32,005 nt of DNA from Candidatus Thorarchaeota archaeon (GTDB lineage: Archaea; Asgardarchaeota; Thorarchaeia; Thorarchaeales; Thorarchaeaceae), in assembly GCA_030612005.1 (NCBI GenBank), contig JAUWOU010000023.1:1-32005 (forward strand), read 5' to 3'. This document shows positions 24,031 through 32,005 of this stretch, piece after piece (within the stretch, counting starts at the first letter, position 1; each line of letters begins with the position of its first letter). A model generated the notes under the pieces. That model did not search any database. It was not told the origin of the DNA and worked only from the letters and a program-made list of their open reading frames with translations. The translations under genes and the position numbers were made by a program.

Positions 24031-25698
24031 TCAACCCTCCTCATGACTGCTGTCACCAGCAACCAACAGAACCTCTCCTGCTGGCTGTGCACGAGTTTTG
24101 CTGTGTTTCATTGGAGTATGACTCCTCTCCACAGACGTAGCTTCAGTCCGCTGCACTATACTATCATGGGTACTAGTTTCCATGATGGCAGACGGTGTTT
24201 CCATGGTCTTTTCCATGGCTAGGTCGGTACTGCTCGCAAACTCCTCAAGAGAGGTCTGGTCATGACAGTCAGCCACGGTGCTCCCTACAATCGAGCCTAG
24301 TGAACTCTTAGGAGCGGAGGACATCCCTTTAGAACGAGTCCTTGGGGTCTTCGGGGAGGCTTTCCGTTTTGGAGGAAGCCAAGTCCCTAGTCCTTTCCCA
24401 CCCTTCAAAGAAGGAATGAGCTTAATTAAACGCAGACCAATATTGATTGCGGCGTTCTTGTCTGCGTTGTCGCGATACCCACAAGTATGACAGAGAAAGA
24501 AACTCTGTTTTGGTCTATATCCCTTTGACCCACACTTATGACACTTGATGCTAGTCCAAGCTTCTGAAACAGCATATACTCTCTTTGGGCTGAATCCATT
24601 CATACTGAGTTTATGCTGGAGAGAATTGGTGATTCGAGCAAATGCCCATCGGTGTAGCATTCCACGAAATCGACGTCCCTTTCCATCGCCCTTTCTTGCA
24701 CGGTGACGGATTCCCTTCAACTTCCCAATGGATACATAGAGGTCATATTCTTGTGATAACTCAAGGATGTGCTCGCTGAGTTGTTTCACAAGCTTACCAT
24801 CGTAATCAAAACTAACGTTCTCGCGTTTCGAACTGATTGCACGAAGTCGTTTGGTGACATCGTCAGCTGATTGACCATTGTTGAGAAGACTATCTTTCTT
24901 ATGTTGAAGACTTGCAACCATTCTATCGTACTGCTCAATCTTGACTGCTTTAGCCCTATCAGTCCAGAATCGAACGTGTCGAAGACCATCCTGAGTTAGT
25001 ACAGCAGAACAGGCTGCCTTTTTTATTCCCAGATCAATCCCAATCACCGCAGGGGGTTTGGATGTAGTATCAACAGGAGAAGTATCCAGTTTTACCTTGA
25101 AGAGCACCCACCACTTGCGACGCCTATCCTTTACAATCTGGATTGATTTGGCCTCTCCAGATTTTATTCGATTGAGATGATAGGATGAAGGACTCAGTGG
25201 AATTCCTAACCTATCATGCTTTATTCTCCCATTTCTCACAGAATCAAGTGCGTCACGAAGAATCAGCCAGTGTTTGATCTCTTTATCAGGAGTATAGGAA
25301 AAATCGAACATACGTTTGAACAAATGACGAGGTAATTTCTTTGAACTATACCCCTTTGCTTGTAATGGTTTGTTCTTTCCAAGTGCAAGATATACTCGCC
25401 ACATTGCAATGGCGGTCTCTCTGCATTCCTGTAATTCATTGGTTGATATGTTTGGGAATCGGTCTTTGAAATCATGAGGAACAATACTTCTCGTGTCAGT
25501 CCTCAATGTCAATTCGTCTATCTTTCCAGCATCAAGTCGCTTCTTTTTCTTTCCTACTAGGAGGTTTCTCTCATGTTTCTCAATCACTCCAAGATAAGCC
25601 TTGATAACACTGGTATCCCTGCTAGTGATTCTGGACAGACGTGTCTTTTGTCTGCCCGTCATCACATCCCATTTGATAGGAACCTTGACCGTTATCAT
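24031..25698 (-). CDS. tnpB: TnpB with relocated RuvC-II glutamate (Fanzor-like site)
   Basis: This is an IS200/IS605-IS607-type TnpB, an RNA-guided DNA nuclease. The open frame begins at a GTG at 25776, but a TATA box at 25737-25746 and the sequence MITVKVPIKW favour the ATG at 25698. Counting from the GTG: RuvC-I D248 (VIGIDLGIKK), zinc finger C412, C415, C429, C432, and RuvC-III D439 (NADKNAAINI). The usual RuvC-II phrase (vvlEdLkgi) reads VSIGKLKGI, with Gly351 instead of Glu. A Glu (E405, VSEAWTSIKCHKC) sits just before the zinc finger, where Fanzors and some TnpBs carry a substitute catalytic Glu. The last ~130 residues are low-complexity, and their coding DNA may double as omega-RNA. 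No tnpA is present. Confidence 0.9.
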   Translation of the reverse strand: MITVKVPIKWDVMTGRQKTRLSRITSRDTSVIKAYLGVIEKHERNLLVGKKKKRLDAGKIDELTLRTDTRSIVPHDFKDRFPNISTNELQECRETAIAMWRVYLALGKNKPLQAKGYSSKKLPRHLFKRMFDFSYTPDKEIKHWLILRDALDSVRNGRIKHDRLGIPLSPSSYHLNRIKSGEAKSIQIVKDRRRKWWVLFKVKLDTSPVDTTSKPPAVIGIDLGIKKAACSAVLTQDGLRHVRFWTDRAKAVKIEQYDRMVASLQHKKDSLLNNGQSADDVTKRLRAISSKRENVSFDYDGKLVKQLSEHILELSQEYDLYVSIGKLKGIRHRARKGDGKGRRFRGMLHRWAFARITNSLQHKLSMNGFSPKRVYAVSEAWTSIKCHKCGSKGYRPKQSFFLCHTCGYRDNADKNAAINIGLRLIKLIPSLKGGKGLGTWLPPKRKASPKTPRTRSKGMSSAPKSSLGSIVGSTVADCHDQTSLEEFASSTDLAMEKTMETPSAIMETSTHDSIVQRTEATSVERSHTPMKHSKTRAQPAGEVLLVAGDSSHEEG

Positions 25699-25736
25699 TA
25701 CACCACTGGAGCGACCCACGAGTTTCCACCTCACGT

Positions 25737-25746
25737 ATTTAAATTC
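25737..25746 (-). promoter_or_regulatory. TATA box for tnpB
   Basis: TATTTAAATT, palindromic at its core, lies 39-48 bases before the ATG at 25698. With archaeal spacing, transcription would start near 25715, giving a short leader. This supports the shorter TnpB start. Confidence 0.5.
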
Positions 25747-25835
25747 CCGACCCGTTTCCGGTCGAGGGAGTTTCACTCAACCTCTATCTCCAGAGATTGC
25801 TTGATAACCTCCACACATTCTTTCTATTACTAGGG

Positions 25836-25845
25836 TATTTAAATT
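25836..25845 (+). promoter_or_regulatory. TATA box, likely for the 1723-residue gene
   Basis: TATTTAAATTC here is identical to the box at 25737. The core is palindromic and could serve either direction; on the + strand it would start a transcript with a leader of about 80 bases before the ATG at 25945, which has an AGGAG site (25936-25940). Confidence 0.4.
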
Positions 25846-25944
25846 CATTAAACTTATTCCAAAAAATAGGTTAAAAATTAGGTATTTCGGAGTTTCAGGC
25901 AAAATAGAAAAGGGAATAACCCGCAATACCATTTAGGAGTAAAT

Positions 25945-28900
25945 ATGGTGTTTCCAGAAGATCCTGGAAAAGCAGTGGCTCAGGCACATACTTTGGGTTT
26001 GCAGGCTCTAGTCGACTTGCTACGTGAACGTACAAACAAAGATACCAACCACCTACATTCAAAGGCTCAAAAGCGTCTGGATATTGCTCTCGAGAATTGG
26101 AGAAGTGGCTTTAGTCAAGGAAATCCTGATTTCGCTCCCGTTGCGGATCAAGAGAAAGGACTTCGTGATTTAGAACTTGAAAACATATGGGAAACAACAG
26201 CTAGCTATGGCAACACTGAAACCAAACGAATAAGAAACGAAAGAGAAGGCATTGTTGGACCACTAAACAAACTCATCAACATATTTGGAGCAAAGCTCAG
26301 AAACTACTTTCTATTATTTTATTCATTAAACACTCCAGTTAAAATTGGAAAACAAAAGAAGAAGACTATCTGGGGATATGTCAGTGAAGAATTTGGTCTA
26401 GTGCCTGTTGCTCATGGAGCTGATTTAGCAGAGCTTGATCTCGCGGATATGATAAGGTCTCATGGACGAGAACTATGTCGCAAATCATTCAGCTTCGGTG
26501 TTCCCCCCAAGGACTTTGATTCATATGCACTGCTTCTCATCAGACGTCTTACACCATTTATCGATTACATCTATTCTGATGCGCTAATTGGTAGCGAGTA
26601 CTTCTTACGGCCAAGAACTAATATTACTAGGACATCGCGACAAGGGAAATGTGCTGACGAGATTCTTAGAGAACTCGTTGAAGAGATGAATGGTCTGTAT
26701 GCAAAAGGTTCGATTCGTCGAGTATTCCCAACGATGACCAGAAAAGAAGGTGTACTTCCAAAGAAAGAGTTCTTCCAAGATCAAATCAAGAAGCTTCGTG
26801 AAGGAAGTAAGATTGTGTCTAAGGAAGAGTCTAGAAGATATTTGATATGGGTACAATTTCTCAAGAAACTAACTCTGGAAAAGAACTCAAAGTTAAGAGA
26901 TCAAGACGCGAAGCATCTGTACGACATTGTGAGAAATAAAGTTCGTTGGGAAGGAATAAGATATCACAGTCTTATCACAGATGGATTACCACAAACATAC
27001 AGTGCCAAATCAATAATCATGGATGGTGAACGTTTTCTCCAATCAGGGGAAGACATTTTGATTGTAGGTGAGTCTAGACTGGGAACAGCTGAAGGACCGG
27101 GTCGAATGGACCTTGCTCTATTTGTTAGGACTGTGGTCACTAATCCAAAAAAGCCAGGTCAGTTAGTTGTGATGAAACCGATTGCGGTCTTTGACATCAA
27201 GACAAAGACTGGTTTCAATTGGGAGATTGGAACGAAGAAGACAAAGGGAAAACGAAAGAAGACTGTCGCTAGATTCACTGTGAGAAAAAGAGGACTAACA
27301 GATGATGAATGGAACGATGCAATTTCCGAAGTACCAGCACCAGGTGACTTTCAACAGTTGAAGTTGTATGCAGCAGGACTTGTCAGAGAATATAGGAAAC
27401 TGACAGGAAACGAAACATTCTCAGATATTCTCAAGGGAATCGTCTTACTTGACACTCAATTTAATGCAGGAATGAATCGTTTTGTTGTTCGTTTGCTTCT
27501 GAAAGGTTTGATTGAAAATCAGGGTTTGTCAAATACACCAAAGGACTGTGAGCGACTGTTAGTTCGTTCCAAAGATCCTGTTGCTCAAAGAGCCGCGTTA
27601 ATCCTCCTCTCTCCAGATGAAGAACAATTTGCAGTGTTGGATTCAGAGAGAAAACCTCAGGAGGATGTAGAATCCTATGGCCCATTCTCAAAGACTCGAA
27701 ACACCACTATACAGCATATCCTATATCTAAGTGCAAGGTCAGCCTCCAATTCAGGTTTCACAGGAGCGTGGTTGGCACAGTATTGGCATGGATTACAATA
27801 TCTTCAGCAGTTGAGTTCGGAGGATGATGATGCAACAGTTACATGGTTAGATCTCTCGGGAGAATTTCGTCATGATGAACTAGCCAAAAGGCGACTTAGA
27901 ATTTTGTATCAGAACAAGGATGTTCAAGATTTCTTCAACAAAATCAATATCGTTGATATGTCACCGGATGTTGACCGATTCTTGTTCCGTGGAGAAAACC
28001 TCCCTGACATAGTATCAATTCTCTCAAAAGGTAAGGAAGGAAAGAAGAAGATAATTGTGGTAGTTAGTGGATGGCAGTGGATAGAGGATTCATTACCACC
28101 TAGACTCAAATCAGTTTTGGAAGAGCTTGAGAGATACATGGTTCAAGCAATCAACAACGTTGGATGTGCTACCGTCTGGTTTCTACAACCAAGACCTGAT
28201 GAGAGAACCTCAGAAAAATATCGTAGTCGTTGCCTACTTCCATTCTGGGACTCTTCAGAACACAGATTTCATGTTACAGAACTTGTCTGGAATCTTCCAG
28301 TCCGACCTTACACCTCGATCCAGACCACACCAATGCTGGATGACCTGAGAGTAATAATCAAACAAACAATGGATTCAGTTGAAACAAATCTTGTTGAAGT
28401 GCCCCTACTTGAGAACTGGTCTTCACGATTCTGGAGTAAGAGAAGTAAGAGAAAGAGTAAGATATCTAAGGGAACTAGAGGAAGAGATGCCCTTTCTGCA
28501 AAAGATGTAATTAAAATGACTGAACTGAGGAAGGAGCTGATTAATGACTCGATTGATCTCATCCCATGGCTTTGTGCTCTTCATCCTGCCAGTTGCAGTA
28601 AAGAGGACGACAATGAAATCAAACTCACCACGCAAATCATTCCTCTCTACGGATCTCCCAATAAGCCGAAGAGTGTCATGTCGAGAATGTTGTATCGCGC
28701 AAAAGCTAGAGGTGCGAGGGGAATGAGGAGTTATGTAACACCTCAGAAACTCATCCCCAAAGAAACCATCACTCACCCAAGGCACTATAGGAGTTGTCGT
28801 CGTAAAAAGCGAAAAGCTGTGAACACTCAGACCTATCGAGCTCCTGATGAGATACACCTTGAATTCAGGAAGCTGAGGGAACACACAGCTCGAAATGTAG

Positions 28901-31116
28901 AAGTCAGGCGTTTGAAGCAGACCCTTAAACTTCTTTCCAGAAATAAAGAGTCGTGGTCAATAGATACATCTTGGTGCGAATTCCTCAAACAATTAGATGG
29001 AATCATTCCTGACACGAATAACTCTATTGAAATAGATGATTTAAACAAAATCTCAGAATTACTTGTGGTTCACAATCTGACATTTGAACTCTGGAAATCG
29101 ATACTCTGGTTCCGGGAGAGAAGACTTGGAAATAGACTTCGGTTGAATGAAAGTGATCATCTAGAAACGCTTCTTGAGAGTAGACCGTACGTTGTTACTC
29201 TCTTTGGAAATTACATATTCCTCCTTTTGGTAGCAATAGCGAGAAAATATCCAGACCTTCGGATTGACCAAATACAGAACCTCTGGGCAACTGTGAAGTC
29301 ATGGCATCTAAGACAGATAGGGTTCTATTTGAGAGATCTTTCTGGTGTGAGTAGACCAAAGTTCGATGTCAGAGCGGTCTGGTCAAACCTATGCAAAAGG
29401 GCTTCAGTCTTAACTCAAATACCTCAGCCTGTGCAGTCAGGGGTAAGATGTGGTCAGCTTCTAGTGGTTCCGAGTGGGGATGGCTACGAATATTGGGTGT
29501 TCCTTGAGGACCGCTATGACCAGAGCCGCTTTCGTTCAGGTCTCTGGATTGGTCAGAATCCATTGGATCCAACCTCATCGATCCGATGGTCAGAATCAGA
29601 CACCAGAGAGATTGCTGACCATGCTTCAACGGCGGAACCCGAAGAGGTTCATAATCTTATCACCTGTCAGACGGAGTGGGCTGAGTATGTATGGTTCTTT
29701 GCAGAGGAAGAATGGAACCTGTTAGGAGAACTCATGATTATTCCAAGAAAGAGAGATGCAATAACAAGTATCAGAGGATTACAGGTATTGCCATTGTCTT
29801 CATCTGAAATTCCCGAAGTCCCTGCAGGATTGACTATTCCATTAGACTTGTCAAACAGAATTGAAAACGAACTCATAGAAATTGGCCAAATGAGGCAACA
29901 CATCATTAGTGTTCAGTGTGAACTTGGTATTGACTCGGGAATGTATTCTATCAGCTTCAAGACTGATGGCGAAACTCTTGACATCAGATTCTTTGAGCGC
30001 ACCTCGGACTTGCTTCACATTCTACGCAGACCCTTGGTTGATGGTGTACCACTTCAGAGCACAAAGGATCCAAATTTCTACTTCACATGGGATACATACC
30101 AAGATATCGAGTATGCAGAGCTACAGCTGTTTAGACCCTATGTAGAGAGAAAGATGCCCTATGTTCACATGAATGCGCCCCTTCCGTTCACATGTCAAGA
30201 ACTGCTCTCACAGCCTTCTGAAAGTATCTCTATTGTAATTACTCATGACAGTGAAGTATGTCCAGTCGCAGACGGTTCTTCTAACATACATAGTGCTTGC
30301 TGGAGGATAATGATTAAGGACGTAGTTGATGACGCAGATCTCCTGGCACTCATAGACCAAAGAATCTCTGACATAGATATTGTGAGTCTGATGAAAGCAA
30401 GAGAGGTCTTTTTTGATGGTGCAAGATACGAGATGGAGATAGATTTCAAGAATGACCCAACAACCAGAGAAGGTATTGTGTTTAGAGAGAGTAAATTGAT
30501 TGCAAGGCAACTTGGACTCAGGCCTGTTACTCCGGGGGTGAGTCTAATGATGGGTACTGAGAAGCTCAACTGGGATATCACTCAAGATGGAGGAGTGATT
30601 GAGATCCATATGATGTCTGATGTTACAGGAGAGAGAGTTGACACTCTGAGAATGCAAATCCTTGAAGATAGTGAATGGGATGTAGACGAGATGCTAGAAG
30701 AGGCTGGGGGTATCATCGACGAGTTCGTTGAGCTTCACTTTGGAAGTGATGAGGAGGCAGACACTCGAATAACTGGTCTTGATTCATTGCTTGAAGACAT
30801 CAAATCCAAACTGATAAACATCAAACTTGAGGTGATTGAATCACTCCCAACCACGGAAGACTCTCTGAGTTTCAAACTTGATCTTTACAGACAGGCATCC
30901 TCAGTTGATTCATTGTATGAGGAGAGTCTGGCAGAAACCCTCTATGAACTCGCCAAGATCCATCTCAAGAATCAGGATTTCTCTGACGCGAGTGAAGTTA
31001 TCGATGAGTGTATCGAAGTATACAAATCGTACAATAAGGTGTGGAAGGAGGATTGGGTCAAGGACAAACTAAGGGCAGCAAGGTCGCTAAAGACTAGGAT
31101 TAGACGTCGGACCTGA
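25945..31116 (+). CDS. Giant protein with RecB-like PD-(D/E)XK nuclease domain
   Basis: This 1723-residue protein is one unbroken frame with an AGGAG site. Residues 1-340 are helical and unknown. Residues ~340-510 form a PD-(D/E)XK nuclease: D389 (GPGRMDLALFV), D417-I-K419 (AVFDIKTKTGF) and Q471-x3-Y475 (QQLKLYAAGL), the RecB/Cas4-type Q-x3-Y. Residues ~590-790 look like a degenerate RecA-like fold: LYLSARSASNSGFTGAWL at the place of a Walker A but without GKS/T, VTWLDLSGEF, KKIIVVVSGWQWIED and CATVWFLQPRPD. A Lys/Arg-rich linker (SKRSKRKSKISKG) and a long beta-rich part follow. The last ~110 residues resemble TPR helices (LYELAKIHLKNQDFSDASEVIDECIEVY). I do not recognise the family; a defence nuclease is plausible from structure and neighbours. 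Confidence 0.8.
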   Translation: MVFPEDPGKAVAQAHTLGLQALVDLLRERTNKDTNHLHSKAQKRLDIALENWRSGFSQGNPDFAPVADQEKGLRDLELENIWETTASYGNTETKRIRNEREGIVGPLNKLINIFGAKLRNYFLLFYSLNTPVKIGKQKKKTIWGYVSEEFGLVPVAHGADLAELDLADMIRSHGRELCRKSFSFGVPPKDFDSYALLLIRRLTPFIDYIYSDALIGSEYFLRPRTNITRTSRQGKCADEILRELVEEMNGLYAKGSIRRVFPTMTRKEGVLPKKEFFQDQIKKLREGSKIVSKEESRRYLIWVQFLKKLTLEKNSKLRDQDAKHLYDIVRNKVRWEGIRYHSLITDGLPQTYSAKSIIMDGERFLQSGEDILIVGESRLGTAEGPGRMDLALFVRTVVTNPKKPGQLVVMKPIAVFDIKTKTGFNWEIGTKKTKGKRKKTVARFTVRKRGLTDDEWNDAISEVPAPGDFQQLKLYAAGLVREYRKLTGNETFSDILKGIVLLDTQFNAGMNRFVVRLLLKGLIENQGLSNTPKDCERLLVRSKDPVAQRAALILLSPDEEQFAVLDSERKPQEDVESYGPFSKTRNTTIQHILYLSARSASNSGFTGAWLAQYWHGLQYLQQLSSEDDDATVTWLDLSGEFRHDELAKRRLRILYQNKDVQDFFNKINIVDMSPDVDRFLFRGENLPDIVSILSKGKEGKKKIIVVVSGWQWIEDSLPPRLKSVLEELERYMVQAINNVGCATVWFLQPRPDERTSEKYRSRCLLPFWDSSEHRFHVTELVWNLPVRPYTSIQTTPMLDDLRVIIKQTMDSVETNLVEVPLLENWSSRFWSKRSKRKSKISKGTRGRDALSAKDVIKMTELRKELINDSIDLIPWLCALHPASCSKEDDNEIKLTTQIIPLYGSPNKPKSVMSRMLYRAKARGARGMRSYVTPQKLIPKETITHPRHYRSCRRKKRKAVNTQTYRAPDEIHLEFRKLREHTARNVEVRRLKQTLKLLSRNKESWSIDTSWCEFLKQLDGIIPDTNNSIEIDDLNKISELLVVHNLTFELWKSILWFRERRLGNRLRLNESDHLETLLESRPYVVTLFGNYIFLLLVAIARKYPDLRIDQIQNLWATVKSWHLRQIGFYLRDLSGVSRPKFDVRAVWSNLCKRASVLTQIPQPVQSGVRCGQLLVVPSGDGYEYWVFLEDRYDQSRFRSGLWIGQNPLDPTSSIRWSESDTREIADHASTAEPEEVHNLITCQTEWAEYVWFFAEEEWNLLGELMIIPRKRDAITSIRGLQVLPLSSSEIPEVPAGLTIPLDLSNRIENELIEIGQMRQHIISVQCELGIDSGMYSISFKTDGETLDIRFFERTSDLLHILRRPLVDGVPLQSTKDPNFYFTWDTYQDIEYAELQLFRPYVERKMPYVHMNAPLPFTCQELLSQPSESISIVITHDSEVCPVADGSSNIHSACWRIMIKDVVDDADLLALIDQRISDIDIVSLMKAREVFFDGARYEMEIDFKNDPTTREGIVFRESKLIARQLGLRPVTPGVSLMMGTEKLNWDITQDGGVIEIHMMSDVTGERVDTLRMQILEDSEWDVDEMLEEAGGIIDEFVELHFGSDEEADTRITGLDSLLEDIKSKLINIKLEVIESLPTTEDSLSFKLDLYRQASSVDSLYEESLAETLYELAKIHLKNQDFSDASEVIDECIEVYKSYNKVWKEDWVKDKLRAARSLKTRIRRRT

Positions 31117-31148
31117 TACTGACTCATTTGATAAAATATTGCAAAAAG

Positions 31149-31280
31149 AAAAAGGGTGGCTCAACAATATACAGGTACTGGGAAAGCTCCCTATTAACCT
31201 GACCCCGTCATTACCCGTACCTCTCTCGCAATCCCGAAGGATTGCAAGACAAGCTGCTTCTACCTCTATGAGATAGAAAA
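31149..31280 (-). repeat. Intergenic structured repeat, long type, copy 12, after 16S rRNA
   Basis: On the + strand: AAAAAGGGTGGCTCAACAA, a hairpin around CAGGTACTGGGAAAGCTCCC, ACCCCGTCATTACCCGTACC, a perfect hairpin GCAATCC-CGAA-GGATTGC (31228-31245; the minus strand carries a UUCG tetraloop), AAGCTGCTTC, and an end that can pair with the 16S tail. It directly follows the 16S rRNA on the minus strand and ends in CCACCCTTTTTCTTTTT, so here it would be the 3' trailer and terminator of the rRNA transcript. Confidence 0.72.
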
Positions 31281-31292
31281 CATAGGAGGTGA

Positions 31293-31324
31293 ATGATGGA
31301 AGGTGAGAATGACTCTCAACTTCT
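31293..31324 (-). other. 32-nt hairpin insertion inside the 16S 3' tail
   Basis: On the minus strand GCGGATGGA is followed by 32 extra bases and then TCACCTCCT. Without them the sequence is the canonical GGATGGATCACCTCCT. The extra bases form a strong hairpin with the flank: GATGGAAG pairs with CTTCCATC, and inside it TGAGA pairs with TCTCA. Confidence 0.75.
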
Positions 31325-31355
31325 TCCATCCGCAGCTTCCGCTACGGATACCTTG

Positions 31356-31385
31356 TTTACCGAGTTGCTAGGAAGTCTAGCAACC
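31356..31385 (-). other. 30-nt hairpin insertion between helix 44 and helix 45 of 16S
   Basis: On the minus strand AAGTCGTAA is followed by 30 extra bases and then CAAGGTATCC. Without them the universal AAGTCGTAACAAGG is restored. The insert carries GTTGCTAG-ACTTC-CTAGCAAC, an 8-pair hairpin, then CGGTAAA. Confidence 0.75.
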
Positions 31386-31934
31386 TTACGACTTCTCCCT
31401 ACTTGCGAGCTCAAGATTCGTCATCGCCCATTGGACGACACCTCACCCCAAACCCGCTCGCATGGAGCGACGGGCGGTGTGTGCAAGAAGCAGGGACGTA
31501 TTCTCCGCGCGATAGTGACACGCGGATACTAGGGATTCCAGGTTCACGCGGGTGAGTTCCAACCCGCGATTCCGACTACGACTGGGTTTCGCGATTGACT
31601 TCGCCTTTCGGCGTTGTAACGCATTGTCCCAGCCATTGTAGCACGCGTGTGGCCCCGCCCATATCGCGGCATACTGACCTACCGTGGCCCCCACCTTCCT
31701 CTAGCTTTTCGCTAGCGGTCCCCCTAGTGTGCCCCGTCAGGGCCGAAGCCCCCGGCTGGCAACTAGGTGGCAGGGATCTCATTCGTTGCAGCACTTAAGC
31801 TGATACCTCACGGCACGAATTTACGATGGCCATGCACCAGCTCTCAGCTCGTCGAGCAAGATCGTCAGTCTGGCTCTCATTCGGCTGTCTGGGCGGGTAA
31901 GTTTTCCGGCGTTGAGTCCAATTAAACCGCAAGC

Positions 31935-31998
<64 letters not shown>

Positions 31999-32005
31999 AG
32001 CGGCC

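Noticed and set aside
23852-24034. 60-residue minus-strand open frame after tnpB
   Set aside because: It overlaps the tnpB end and the presumed omega-RNA, has no recognisable domain and no ribosome-binding site that fits.
24031-25698. TnpB as a nuclease-dead TldR repressor
   Set aside because: Only the usual RuvC-II Glu is absent; both Asp residues remain and a substitute Glu is at the known alternative place, so an active enzyme is more likely.
31356-31385. Standard archaeal bulge-helix-bulge intron in 16S
   Set aside because: I could not fold the insert and flanks into the 3-base bulge, 4-pair helix, 3-base bulge form; splicing by another route is not excluded.
31293-31798. Open frames inside the 16S rRNA region
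   Set aside because: They are chance frames in rRNA sequence on both strands.

Overview
The window is archaeal. Its right edge (31284-32005, minus strand) is the 3' half of a 16S rRNA that contains the exact complement of the archaeal-specific 915 site. Several genes have archaeal TATA boxes (TTTAAATA or TTTATATT type), and the gene set fits an archaeon: an F420-type luciferase-like oxidoreductase, a DUF116 protein, ThiI, LarE, VapBC pairs and a NucS/DUF91-type nuclease. Base composition is moderately AT-rich by eye. An Asgard-type lineage is possible but cannot be fixed from this sequence alone.

Layout. (1) 1-3.2 kb: the end of an MFS transporter, then sulfur-chemistry genes (ThiI with a short THUMP region, a small co-encoded protein, and a divergent LarE). 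(2) 3.2-15.4 kb: a patchwork of short units, namely a RelE pair, an isoprenoid-synthase/DUF116 fusion, a DUF3368 PIN pair, an orphan antitoxin, an RNase HI with a zinc finger, a VapBC pair, an LLM oxidoreductase, a MoaD/ThiS-like protein, a B12-type radical SAM enzyme, a GAF-like protein, membrane and unknown proteins, and a NucS-like nuclease. The gaps between these units carry a repeat family that is always in the same orientation and folds into conserved hairpins. (3) 15.5-25.8 kb: a defence island. Four minus-strand genes (OLD-type ATPase/TOPRIM, small membrane protein, DUF262/DUF1524 GmrSD-like, Mrr-like nuclease) lie divergent from a restriction-modification set with two different restriction enzymes (EcoRII-type and MvaI-type) and one TSPPY-class methyltransferase. 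A TnpB follows whose usual RuvC-II glutamate is missing and which has a glutamate at the Fanzor-like position. (4) 25.9-31.1 kb: one 1723-residue protein with a RecB-like PD-(D/E)XK nuclease core. (5) A long-type copy of the repeat, then the 16S rRNA.

Five things stand out. The 16S gene has two small hairpin insertions (30 and 32 nt) in its most conserved 3' segment, and removing each restores the canonical sequence exactly. The intergenic repeat family shows compensatory changes and looks like a structured RNA or a REP-like element. Two unrelated restriction enzymes, whose prototypes both cut CCWGG, sit beside a single methyltransferase. The TnpB has a rearranged catalytic site. The giant nuclease fusion is unfamiliar to me.
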